From: an uncultured Bacilli bacterium
GTDB taxonomy: Bacteria; Bacillota_I; Bacilli_A; RF39; UBA660
Assembly (NCBI GenBank): GCA_951800155.1
Contig: CATOJL010000090.1
Span: forward strand, 1 to 5,698
Reading direction: 5' to 3'
DNA: 5,698 nt
Made by a program: the position numbers and the translations under genes. Positions 1 through 5,385 of this stretch are shown one piece after another. The notes under the pieces were generated by a model, which saw only the letters and a list, made by a program, of their open reading frames with translations, was not told the DNA's origin and made no database searches. How positions within the stretch are numbered: the first letter of the stretch is position 1; every line of letters begins with the position of its first letter.

Positions 1-727
1 ACATCAGCCCGAATATTTCACTTTCCCTAAGTCCGCAGTATATAGCAATTAAAAAGGCGGGTTCTAAGTCTGAACCTTTAAAAACATCAGCCATCTGTGA
101 TATTTGTCCTTGATCGTATGTTTCAATTTTTTTGCTTTCTTCTTCATCTTCATCAGTCATAGGCGGCATACAGATACGCATTTTCTTTTCTTTTGTATAC
201 TGTGTAAGCATTTCAAGGCTTATAAGGTTGCTTCTATACGCTACCCCATATAAGCAGTAAAACAGCCTTAAAAAGCCAGTTATGTAAGCGTGTGATAAAT
301 CAGTATCATAATATAAATTTCTTAAATAATTATTTATTTCATTTACAGAAACGGCTTCATCACCATTTATATTTTTATTTCCAAATTCAGCCTTTAAATG
401 ATTTTCCCAAAGACTGGTATATTTAACAACGGTTGAGGGCGCTTTTTCTTTTGCTTCACCGTTTAAATATAGTTCCCAAATTTTAGAGAATTTAACCGTT
501 TTGTTTTTCTGCTTCTGGACTTCTCTTTCAGCAGGTTCTTTCCGTAGTTGTTCGATCTTATATTCTCTATAATTTCTTGCTTCTGTTTTAGTCCTCAAAG
601 GACTTCCCGTCCGTTCATCTACTCTACAAGTTGTATCAATCTGAACGCCATTAATTTTTTTAAAAATCCTACAAGACCAATTCCCATTTTTTAATTGCTT
701 TAATCCTGTATCACTTGTTTTAGCCAT
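1..727 (-). CDS. Tyrosine recombinase (phage/ICE-type integrase), N-terminal 242 residues, 3' end off the window
   Basis: Site-specific recombinase that would integrate and excise the AT-rich element. I translated the frame by hand from ATG at 725-727 and it stays open to the left edge, so 242 residues are visible of a protein that is usually about 380-420. Residues about 8-55 (KNGNWSCRIF, then TKTEARNYREYKIEQL) look like the small N-terminal arm-site DNA-binding domain. Residues about 75-180 are the helical core-binding (SAM-like) domain. The catalytic domain begins at about 200, and the box I arginine is visible as R234 in YCGLRESEIFGL. The later Lys, His-x-x-Arg and Tyr catalytic residues lie outside the window. 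The start is supported by a GGAAGG site 8 bases upstream and by a promoter at 776-804. The gene is transcribed outward (leftward), as in Tn916-type elements, so the other element end may lie just left of the window. No excisionase gene is visible next to it. Confidence 0.93.
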   Translation of the reverse strand, partial: MAKTSDTGLKQLKNGNWSCRIFKKINGVQIDTTCRVDERTGSPLRTKTEARNYREYKIEQLRKEPAEREVQKQKNKTVKFSKIWELYLNGEAKEKAPSTVVKYTSLWENHLKAEFGNKNINGDEAVSVNEINNYLRNLYYDTDLSHAYITGFLRLFYCLYGVAYRSNLISLEMLTQYTKEKKMRICMPPMTDEDEEESKKIETYDQGQISQMADVFKGSDLEPAFLIAIYCGLRESEIFGLM

Positions 728-775
728 TCTGAAAACCTTCCTTTCTAAATTTTAGCGCATATGTGTTATAACTAT

Positions 776-804
776 ATTATAGATCAAAACTGTGTAAAAG
801 TCCA
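776..804 (-). promoter_or_regulatory. Predicted sigma-A promoter of the integrase gene
   Basis: On the minus strand there is a perfect TATAAT (+ strand 776-781). A TGGACT -35 (799-804, four of six consensus bases) lies 17 bases upstream. Transcription would begin near 769 and give a leader of about 40 bases with a GGAAGG ribosome site before the ATG at 727. The call rests on consensus only; the AT-rich context makes chance TATAAT likely, but spacing and position are right. Confidence 0.6.
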
Positions 805-923
805 TACCACTATACACGAAACTTTATAAAAATACGCCAGAATCATTTTTATTTTGTTTTGGAGGGTAAACACTCATTAAGGAAATTTAAAAACAATTCT
901 ACCGCATTTTTGCTATATTATGC

Positions 924-942
924 ATATATATAGTATATATAT
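924..942. repeat. Perfect AT palindrome upstream of the integrase
   Basis: Nine-base arms ATATATATA and TATATATAT surround a single G at 933. The sequence ACCACTATA also occurs twice in the same gap (806-814 and 953-961). These could be operator or recombinase arm sites, but alternating TA is common in DNA this AT-rich, so function is unproven. Confidence 0.4.
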
Positions 943-991
943 TGAAGCATAAACCACTATATATTGTGTATAAATATATAAGCACAAAAAA

Positions 992-1015
992 ATAAGCCGT
1001 ATAAAAACGGCTTAT
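992..1015 (-). terminator. Intrinsic terminator, minus strand
   Basis: A perfect 9-bp stem (ATAAGCCGT 992-1000 with ACGGCTTAT 1007-1015) has a 6-base loop. On the minus strand it is followed directly by a run of seven U residues (read from 991 leftward), the classic Rho-independent form. No coding gene ends just before it. The nearest upstream initiation signal on this strand is the promoter at 1159-1188, so it would end a short transcript or attenuate transcription entering the integrase gene. Confidence 0.85.
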
Positions 1016-1152
1016 AATTAGAATAACATTTTTTTATTCATAAATATTTTAGAGTAAAATTTTTATAATGTAAAAAGTCTAAAACACAATAAACTTATAG
1101 AAGTGTAAAAACTTCATAAAAAACTTTTTTAACAGGGTTCTTTTCTCTGTCT
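992..1152 (-). ncRNA. Candidate small RNA or attenuated leader, about 160 nt, upstream of the integrase
   Basis: The unit is bounded by a consensus promoter (1159-1188) and an intrinsic terminator (992-1015), both on the minus strand. The predicted transcript begins near 1152. It has no open frame with a ribosome site. The best candidates are a 12-codon ORF reading MKFLHFYKFIVF and an 8-codon-scale ORF reading MNKKMLF, neither preceded by a GGAGG-like site. It contains a small internal hairpin (1100-1104 with 1111-1115) and an A6/T6 tract (1118-1130). I do not recognise it as a known RNA family. It could be a regulatory RNA of the element, or a leader whose terminator limits read-through into the integrase gene. 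The existence of the RNA is inferred from signals alone. Confidence 0.45.
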
Positions 1153-1158
1153 GTTATA

Positions 1159-1188
1159 ATTATATAATTTTTTACTCTTAAATGTCAA
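1159..1188 (-). promoter_or_regulatory. Consensus sigma-A promoter, minus strand
   Basis: TTGACA (+ strand 1183-1188) and TATAAT (1159-1164) are both perfect consensus hexamers, with an 18-base spacer. It lies immediately downstream of the terminator of the transglutaminase-like gene, so it starts an independent transcription unit running leftward. This is the best promoter match I found in the AT-rich block. Confidence 0.7.
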
Positions 1189-1194
1189 CACATC

Positions 1195-1231
1195 AAAAAT
1201 AGCCTTTACCGCACTAAGCAGTAAAGACTAT
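1195..1231 (-). terminator. Intrinsic terminator of the transglutaminase-like gene
   Basis: The stem runs 1199-1209 with 1221-1231 (core CTTTAC/GTAAAG, then AG/CT and AT pairs, one C-A mismatch) around an 11-base loop. On the minus strand it is followed by a short U run (1199-1195). It begins 6 bases after the stop codon at 1237-1239. Confidence 0.75.
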
Positions 1232-1236
1232 TATTT

Positions 1237-2322
1237 TTAAAATTCATCACTATAAAAGAATTGATTAACTGTGCTTGCTGAATGATTTTCCCATAAATCA
1301 GCACTAAGTAAATATTGATTGCCGCCATCATTCCAACAAGCATCTACCCAATAAGGAACGCCGCCAATATATACTCTATTCCAAGCGTGACCGCCGCCAT
1401 TAGCATAACCTTCTATATAGTCACATTCAATGCCTACTTGATTACACATCATTTTAAAAATACAAGCATATGTTCTGCAGTTTCCTTTGCCAGTCTGTAA
1501 AGCAAGATAAAAGTCACCTTGACTTAATTCATATGTTATAAGATCACATACATAATTATTTATAGCAATTACAGCGTCTTTTTCAGTCATATCAGAAGTT
1601 ACAATATTATTTACAATACTTTTTATATTATTCTCAACTTCAAGTGACTTGTTATATCTTTCTCTACTATTATTTGTTGTTAAATAATATTCCCCTTCAT
1701 CCCAATAATTTATAATAATTCTAGCATCATAATAAGCGAAATAAGTTCTATTTATTGCTTGTTTTATAGTTTCCATATCAGCCGCAGAAAGTTCAGCCCA
1801 ATGGAAACAGTGTGTCATTTCATCTTCATTTAAACACACGCCCATTATTTGATCCGCATAACCTTGTAAATACTCTGGTAAAGTTTCCACGCCGCCACGC
1901 TTATTAATATTATTGTTAAAATTTATAATATTACCGCTTGCCACTGTATCTTGTGTTTTTTGTGGTTGTGGTTCTTCTTTCTTTACTGGTTCAGGGTTCA
2001 CAGGTTCAGGAGTAGGAGCAGGAGTTTCCTCTTTTTTGACTGGTTCAACTTTTTCAGTAGGATCGTCTTTTTTTACTGGTTCAGGAGTAGGAGTTGTTTC
2101 TTCTTCCTTCACTGGTTCAGTTTTTTCAGCCTTCTTTTCTTTTATAACAGTATAAACCACTTTTTCAAATGGTTCATCTTCTCTAATTTCAGGAGCAGAA
2201 TATAAAAAGGTATCTGCTCTCATTAAATCATTTACATTAAATTTTATATATTCAGTTGTAGAGCCGCAAGTTAAAGCAAGGCTCATTAAAATATTTATTA
2301 TTGTTATAATTAGTTTTTTCAT
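1237..2322 (-). CDS. Secreted transglutaminase-like (cysteine protease fold) protein with Pro/Glu/Lys repeat linker
   Basis: Protein of 361 residues. Residues 1-20 form a signal peptide (Lys-Lys, then a hydrophobic core, ending LALTCG); the Cys at 19 lacks a good lipobox (Thr before it), so Sec secretion is likelier than lipid anchoring. Residues 67-120 are a low-complexity linker with repeated EPVKK/EPVKEE units, resembling a wall-spanning spacer. The C-terminal domain (about 150-361) carries the transglutaminase-core motifs: Cys282 in GKGNCRTYA, His312 in GGGHAWNRV and Asp327 in YWVDACWND, in the right order and spacing for a Cys-His-Asp triad. Bacterial members of this superfamily are mostly proteases or peptidoglycan/protein-modifying enzymes; the substrate here is unknown. 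A GGAAG site lies 8 bases before the start. It has its own terminator. It is cargo of the mobile block, not a transfer gene I recognise. Confidence 0.88.
   Translation of the reverse strand: MKKLIITIINILMSLALTCGSTTEYIKFNVNDLMRADTFLYSAPEIREDEPFEKVVYTVIKEKKAEKTEPVKEEETTPTPEPVKKDDPTEKVEPVKKEETPAPTPEPVNPEPVKKEEPQPQKTQDTVASGNIINFNNNINKRGGVETLPEYLQGYADQIMGVCLNEDEMTHCFHWAELSAADMETIKQAINRTYFAYYDARIIINYWDEGEYYLTTNNSRERYNKSLEVENNIKSIVNNIVTSDMTEKDAVIAINNYVCDLITYELSQGDFYLALQTGKGNCRTYACIFKMMCNQVGIECDYIEGYANGGGHAWNRVYIGGVPYWVDACWNDGGNQYLLSADLWENHSASTVNQFFYSDEF
1963..2118 (-). repeat. Coding repeat: five EPVK-type units in the linker
   Basis: Residues 69-120 of the transglutaminase-like protein repeat EPVKEEE, EPVKKDD, EPVKKEE, EPVN and EPVKKEE, separated by Thr-Pro-rich spacers. 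The DNA units are related (GGTTCAGGAGTAGGAG occurs twice on the + strand), which invites copy-number change by slippage. The same repeat creates long open frames on the opposite strand that are not genes. Confidence 0.8.
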
Positions 2323-2370
2323 TTTGTTTTCTTCCTTTCTATAATTTATTGTGTTTTATTGTGTTTTTTT

Positions 2371-2405
2371 AATAAAAAGGGATTATCTTTTATAAAAATA
2401 ATCCC
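2371..2405 (-). terminator. Intrinsic terminator after the J-domain gene
   Basis: A perfect 8-bp stem (GGGATTAT 2379-2386 with ATAATCCC 2398-2405) has an inner TTTT/AAAA extension and is followed on the minus strand by U5 then AUU. It starts 9 bases after the stop codon of the J-domain gene and therefore separates it from the transglutaminase-like gene. A tandem copy of ATTGTGTTTT sits beside it (2348-2367). Confidence 0.85.
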
Positions 2406-2413
2406 TATACTTT

Positions 2414-2929
2414 TTAGGCTTCTAATAGCCGTTTATCTTCTTTTATCTTAGTAGTTCCATAATAGGAGCGTATATCATCAAGACTAAGTTTTTTATTGCT
2501 TGATTTTCTAAATGCTTCTGTATGAAAATACCAAGCCTTTTTTTGACTTCCATATTTGAAGCCCAGTTCTTTAAGTTCTTTTCTATAATTGTAAGAATTA
2601 AAAACCCATATCCAAGAACCTATAATTTCAATATCACAGTCAAAATTTATAATTCTTGTAAGCATTTCACGCAAAGCCGAATCATCTTCAAAATTATACA
2701 TATTTTTGCTATATGTAGATTGATAACCGCCCGCCGCTTCTGTTTCTTCTGTTTCCCGTGTGTGCTTATCTTTTAAGATTTTAAAAAGCCCTTCATACTC
2801 TAAGTTGATTGCTTTCATATCTTCATCAGAATCAAACGCATTATCAGGATGATATTTTTTAATAAGTTTCTTGTATTGCTTTCTTAATTCTTCAAGTGTT
2901 GCAACATTTACAAAATAAGTTTTTGCCAT
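2414..2929 (-). CDS. J-domain (DnaJ-like) protein of the mobile element type
   Basis: Protein of 171 residues. The N-terminal 55 or so form a J domain with the invariant HPD at 27-29 (KKYHPDN), the loop that stimulates Hsp70 (DnaK) ATPase. The Gly/Phe region, zinc fingers and client-binding domains of true DnaJ are absent. Instead, after a short acidic linker, residues about 100-158 hold a second module (IEIIGSWIWVF, then LKELGFKYGSQKKAWYFH and LDDIRSYYG). From family knowledge, this arrangement recurs in short J proteins encoded by conjugative elements and phages of Firmicutes. It likely recruits host DnaK to some element process; the partner is not shown by the sequence. GGAAGGG precedes the ATG. 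It lies 36 bases after the stop of the 87-residue gene with no terminator between, so the two are probably cotranscribed. Confidence 0.85.
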   Translation of the reverse strand: MAKTYFVNVATLEELRKQYKKLIKKYHPDNAFDSDEDMKAINLEYEGLFKILKDKHTRETEETEAAGGYQSTYSKNMYNFEDDSALREMLTRIINFDCDIEIIGSWIWVFNSYNYRKELKELGFKYGSQKKAWYFHTEAFRKSSNKKLSLDDIRSYYGTTKIKEDKRLLEA

Positions 2930-2965
2930 AATCTTTTACCCTTCCTTTTTAAAAGTTTTTTATAA

Positions 2966-3229
2966 TTAGTTTTGAGTAACAAAACCCGCAACAGGATACA
3001 TTTTTCTATTTCCTTGATGATGATAAAAACTATACTCAACAAATCCTAAATAAAGTAAGTTTTCTTGTAAACATAACTCTTTTAAAGTCTGGTTCTTGTT
3101 ATGTTCCAAAAACATATATTTATAACTATCTGGATCATCAATATCAATATCATCAAGATCTATAAATAAGTCATATCTCTTATTAGGCATTAATAATTGC
3201 ATTGTTTTATACGCTTCTTTTTTACTCAT
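2966..3229 (-). CDS. Small hypothetical protein, 87 residues, in operon with the J-domain gene
   Basis: I do not recognise this family. The protein is soluble, with no signal peptide or membrane segment. It has an acidic stretch DLDDIDIDDPD (about residues 25-35) and an aromatic-rich C-terminal half (YLGFVEYSFYHHQGNRKMYPVAGF). It has a good GGAAGG site 8 bases before ATG at 3229. It follows the terminator at 3272-3320 and precedes the J-domain gene by 36 bases with only a ribosome site between, so it probably heads that pair. A weak TTATAA just upstream of the ribosome site is the only promoter hint. Base composition matches its AT-rich neighbours. Confidence 0.72.
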   Translation of the reverse strand: MSKKEAYKTMQLLMPNKRYDLFIDLDDIDIDDPDSYKYMFLEHNKNQTLKELCLQENLLYLGFVEYSFYHHQGNRKMYPVAGFVTQN

Positions 3230-3271
3230 TGTTTATTACCTTCCTTTATAAGTTTTTTTGTATTTTAGAAT

Positions 3272-3320
3272 AAAAAAAGGGATCAACCTTTTTCATTTCT
3301 ACTCAAAAAAGATGATCCCT
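3272..3320 (-). terminator. Strong intrinsic terminator after the 76-residue gene
   Basis: A perfect 8-bp outer stem (AGGGATCA 3278-3285 with TGATCCCT 3313-3320) is extended inward by CTTTTT/AAAAAG pairing. On the minus strand it is followed by seven U residues. It lies 34 bases beyond the stop of the gene at 3354-3584, isolating that gene from the downstream pair. Confidence 0.88.
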
Positions 3321-3353
3321 TAGTTTCAATATTAAGTTTTTCAATATGTAATT

Positions 3354-3584
3354 TTAATAAATATTTGTAATAGTAAGTTTATCATTTTCAACAGTGTATT
3401 CAATAACACGGTCAACGCCTTCTTCATCTAAAAGACAAGTGTTATTATATGCCACATCATTTTTTAAAAAATCCTCAAAACTTACAGCGTCGTGAAAATC
3501 TTCACCTAAGTAATCATAAAATTCTTCTACGCCGTAAACTTCACCTACTGTAATTACTAAATTAAAAGCATCATATTTTTTCAT
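3354..3584 (-). CDS. Small acidic hypothetical protein, 76 residues
   Basis: I do not recognise this family. It has no signal peptide or membrane helix. The composition is strongly acidic (for example GEDFHDAVSFEDFLKNDV and LLDEEGVDRVIEYTVEND), and the C-terminus looks like paired beta strands. The start is supported by an AGGAG site about 10 bases upstream. It is the 5'-most cargo gene, and the IS110 element begins only about 65 bases upstream, so its native promoter or an upstream gene may have been displaced. An inverted repeat lies at 3614-3631 in its leader. Small size and acidity are compatible with a regulator, an antitoxin or a DNA mimic, but nothing in the sequence decides between these. 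Confidence 0.68.
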   Translation of the reverse strand: MKKYDAFNLVITVGEVYGVEEFYDYLGEDFHDAVSFEDFLKNDVAYNNTCLLDEEGVDRVIEYTVENDKLTITNIY

Positions 3585-3613
3585 ATTATTTTTTCTCCTA
3601 GTATAATAATGGT

Positions 3614-3631
3614 GTAGTCAAGAATGACTAC
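3614..3631. repeat. Perfect inverted repeat, candidate operator, upstream of the 76-residue gene
   Basis: GTAGTCA (3614-3620) and TGACTAC (3625-3631) are perfect 7-base arms with a 4-base AGAA spacer, 30 bases upstream of the ATG. It lies in the leader or promoter zone of the minus-strand gene and has no U tract, so a protein-binding site is likelier than a terminator. Confidence 0.5.
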
Positions 3632-3683
3632 TGGTTAATAGTTACAAAGTCCAATCTAATAAATCTATATAGATATAACGGAA

Positions 3684-3700
3684 GGAGGAATTCCCCCTCC
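3684..3700 (+). other. GGAGG/CCTCC hairpin in the IS110 left end
   Basis: The stem GGAGG 3684-3688 with CCTCC 3696-3700 has a 7-base loop and includes the palindrome GGAATTCC. It lies 33 bases inside the predicted left end. The purine stretch resembles a ribosome site but no start codon follows at usable distance, so I read it as structure in the left end, upstream of the core bridge RNA. Confidence 0.4.
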
Positions 3701-3730
3701 ATCAGAAGTTATAAGGCAACATTATTTACC

Positions 3731-3761
3731 TTGTCTGAGGTTTCCTTAATGCGCCAGACAA
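3731..3761 (+). other. TTGTCTG/CAGACAA hairpin in the IS110 left end
   Basis: A perfect 7-bp stem (3731-3737 with 3755-3761) encloses a 17-base loop containing TTTCC. It immediately precedes the TATAAT at 3772. It may be part of a longer form of the guide RNA or a binding site for the transposase. Confidence 0.4.
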
Positions 3762-3771
3762 AATATAGAGG

Positions 3772-3777
3772 TATAAT
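3772..3777 (+). promoter_or_regulatory. Candidate -10 of the bridge RNA/transposase transcript
   Basis: A perfect TATAAT lies 8 bases before the 5' base of the RNA closing stem at 3785, so a transcript would start at about that stem. No convincing -35 lies 16-18 bases upstream in the integrated form, so this call is weak. Confidence 0.35.
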
Positions 3778-3784
3778 CACTGAA

Positions 3785-3959
3785 GGCAGGATCATTGACG
3801 TATTCTCCTTGGGAACCAGCCTTGTAGCTGGTGAAACCTCTTAGAAAGTCTGTCAGTCCATTCGGTGGTGATTTATGTTTTGGCTGGTTGGGAAGCCCCA
3901 GGCTATACCTGTATAAGCCGCTAGGTTGTGTAGCCATCTTCTGGAAATGGATGCCTGCC
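3785..3959 (+). ncRNA. Predicted IS110 bridge (guide) RNA, about 175 nt
   Basis: IS110-family recombinases use an element-encoded RNA whose two internal loops pair with target and donor DNA (established for IS621). Here the segment between TATAAT and the transposase folds by inspection as follows. A closing stem joins the ends: GGCAGG 3785-3790 with CCTGCC 3954-3959, continued by ATCATT 3791-3796 with AATGGAT 3946-3952 (one bulged G). A 5' hairpin is ACCAGC/GCTGGT, 3815-3832. Module one, the likely target loop, has outer AAAC 3834-3837 with GTTT 3877-3880, and inner TCA..CCA/TGGTGA 3853-3871. Module two, the likely donor loop, has outer TGGCT 3881-3885 with AGCCA 3932-3936, and inner GGCTATAC 3901-3908 with GTATAAGCC 3911-3919. 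The ribosome site of the transposase lies just beyond. An alternative 8-bp pairing (3814-3821 with 3882-3889) competes with the 5' hairpin. Confidence 0.7.
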
Positions 3960-3974
3960 GGAAAGGATAAAACG

Positions 3975-5309
3975 ATGCACTCTCAAAAAGTACTCAAGAT
4001 GCTCGAAAGCATCCCCTACCTCTCAGTCGGGCTTGATGTCGGCGCTGATTTCACATGGATGTCCATCATGCTCCCCAATGGCATTCTCACAGGAAAACCT
4101 TTTAAGATCCTTCACTCGGATCCTGAGTCCCGTGAGCTTGCCGTCACAAAAATTAAGGAAGCACAAGAGACGTATTCTCTCGAAAGCCGATGCTTCCTTG
4201 AGTCCACCGGGATCTATCACATCCCGCTCCTGTGCTTCCTTCGTGATAAAGGGTTTGACTGCTCCGTCATTAATCCTATCATTACTAAGAATAGCACAAA
4301 TATGAACATTAGGAAACTGCATAATGATAAATTTGATTCAAAAAAAGCTGCTAAAGTCGGCCTGGATGCCTCTCTTAAGACTTCCATTGTCCCGGATGAC
4401 ACAATCATTGACCTGCGCAATCTCGTGCGTGACTACTATTATTTCAAGGATCTGCAATCCGCCATCGTGTTGAAGCTTCATGCGGAACTCAAAGTGTCCT
4501 TCCCCGCATACCTAAAGGTGTTCAGCAAGATCACGACGCAGACTTCCTTAAAGCTTCTGGAAGCTTACCCCCTTGCGGCGGACATGCTTGCCGCTCCAAA
4601 AGACGAGCTTGTGAAAACCATCCGCAGCACGGCACGCTTTGGGGAAAAGTATGCCCTTGCCAAATATGATGCTATATGCGCCGCCGCAAAGGATGCCGCT
4701 GTTTTCGGACGTTCACTTCCAAGCAGCGCGCTCCGGATCCGGCTGTATATCAAAACCTATCGGGAATACCAGGAGTATCTGGACAGCATACTGAAAGAAC
4801 TGCATAAGGCTGTTGATAAGCTGGAAGGGACACCGGCCTATGATCGCATCGTCCTTCTCCAGTCCCTACGGGGTGTCGGTTTCCTCAGCGCGGTTGTCCT
4901 GATTGCGGAAATGGGATCTTTTGACCTGTTTTCTTCCCCGAAGAAGCTTTATGCCTACTTCGGCCTGGATCCCGCCGTAAAGCAGTCCGGTAAGTTCAAT
5001 GGTGACAAGGTCCACATGTCCAAGAGGGGGTCCAGTCTTGCCAGACGTATCCTGCATATGGTGGCTCTTAATAACCTAAAGGTGGACAAAGGGACGAAAA
5101 CACCAGTAAATCCGGTGATCCACAGCTACTATGCCGACAAATGCAAAAGCAAGAAGAAAAACGTGGCTGTCGGGGCTGTCATGCATAAAATCTGCAACAT
5201 CATTTTTGCCATGCTCCGAGATAATAAACCGTTTAAGATCATCACTCCTCAGGAACACTGCGAGCAATATTTTGCAGCGCATCCTGGCAAGGCACAGAAC
5301 GCAGCTTAA
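3975..5309 (+). CDS. IS110-family transposase (RNA-guided DEDD/serine recombinase)
   Basis: Recombinase of 444 residues that moves the element without terminal inverted repeats. The N-terminal RuvC-like domain (about 15-165) shows the DEDD acidic set: D21 in SVGLDVG, E76 in FLESTG, and D118 and D121 in HNDKFDSKKAA. A long helical segment (about 160-290) follows. The C-terminal Transposase_20 (IS116/IS110/IS902) domain spans about 290-380, with LRGVGFLSA, the YFGLDP motif and MSKRGSSLARRIL, whose S353/S354 is the likely nucleophilic serine. All key residues are present and no frameshift is seen, so it is probably active. I chose ATG 3975, not the in-frame GTG at 3831 or the ATG at 3951. GGAAAGG lies 8 bases upstream of 3975, conserved family sequence starts there, and the longer frame would run through the structured RNA. 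At 444 residues it is longer than IS621-type proteins (about 330). Confidence 0.93.
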   Translation: MHSQKVLKMLESIPYLSVGLDVGADFTWMSIMLPNGILTGKPFKILHSDPESRELAVTKIKEAQETYSLESRCFLESTGIYHIPLLCFLRDKGFDCSVINPIITKNSTNMNIRKLHNDKFDSKKAAKVGLDASLKTSIVPDDTIIDLRNLVRDYYYFKDLQSAIVLKLHAELKVSFPAYLKVFSKITTQTSLKLLEAYPLAADMLAAPKDELVKTIRSTARFGEKYALAKYDAICAAAKDAAVFGRSLPSSALRIRLYIKTYREYQEYLDSILKELHKAVDKLEGTPAYDRIVLLQSLRGVGFLSAVVLIAEMGSFDLFSSPKKLYAYFGLDPAVKQSGKFNGDKVHMSKRGSSLARRILHMVALNNLKVDKGTKTPVNPVIHSYYADKCKSKKKNVAVGAVMHKICNIIFAMLRDNKPFKIITPQEHCEQYFAAHPGKAQNAA

Positions 5310-5385
5310 GAGGTTCTCATCAATTTTTTAAATTTCCACATAAGTAGGTTTATTAAAGTTACCCTTTTTTACATCAACTGTTTGA

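Larger units (their letters stand above)
3651..5337 (+). mobile_element. IS110-family insertion sequence, apparently complete, predicted ends at shared TCCA
   Basis: It consists of one transposase gene, a long non-coding left end (about 320 bases) and a short right end (28 bases after the stop). This is the layout of the IS110 subgroup, as opposed to IS1111, which has subterminal inverted repeats and a long right end. G+C is visibly higher than in the AT-rich DNA on both sides. No terminal inverted repeats or long target duplication are present, as expected for this family. The ends are inferred from a four-base identity, TCCA, at 3650-3653 and 5335-5338, placed at the only points where three candidate bridge-RNA guide segments match the flanks. 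The exact cut within TCCA (probably a two-base core such as CC) is not resolved. Confidence 0.8.

Noticed and set aside
860..880. GGAGGG followed by short plus-strand coding possibility
   Set aside because: No ATG, GTG or TTG start follows with an extended open frame; stops occur within a few codons.
1016..1152. Excisionase or other small protein gene between the cargo and the integrase
   Set aside because: The open frames are at most about 12 codons with no ribosome site; the gap is better read as non-coding.
1913..2205. Two plus-strand open frames of 80-84 codons over the linker region
   Set aside because: They are antisense shadows of the EPVKK-coding repeat (Ser/Gly/Phe-rich), with no ribosome site, opposite a convincing gene.
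3746..3937. Minus-strand 63-codon frame in the IS left end
   Set aside because: It is antisense to the structured RNA region and has no ribosome site or family resemblance. Frames like this are common opposite non-coding IS leaders.
3831..3974. N-terminal extension of the transposase by 48 codons from a GTG
   Set aside because: The GTG lies inside a hairpin of the predicted bridge RNA and has no good ribosome site. Recognisable family sequence starts only after ATG 3975, which has GGAAAGG in front.
4023..5282. Several minus- and alternate-frame open frames across the transposase
   Set aside because: They are shadows of the strong transposase frame; none has a ribosome site or recognisable domain.
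3651..5337. Classic IS with terminal inverted repeats and target duplication
   Set aside because: I looked for matching inverted ends and found none. The IS110 family does not use them, and the only identity at the ends is TCCA.
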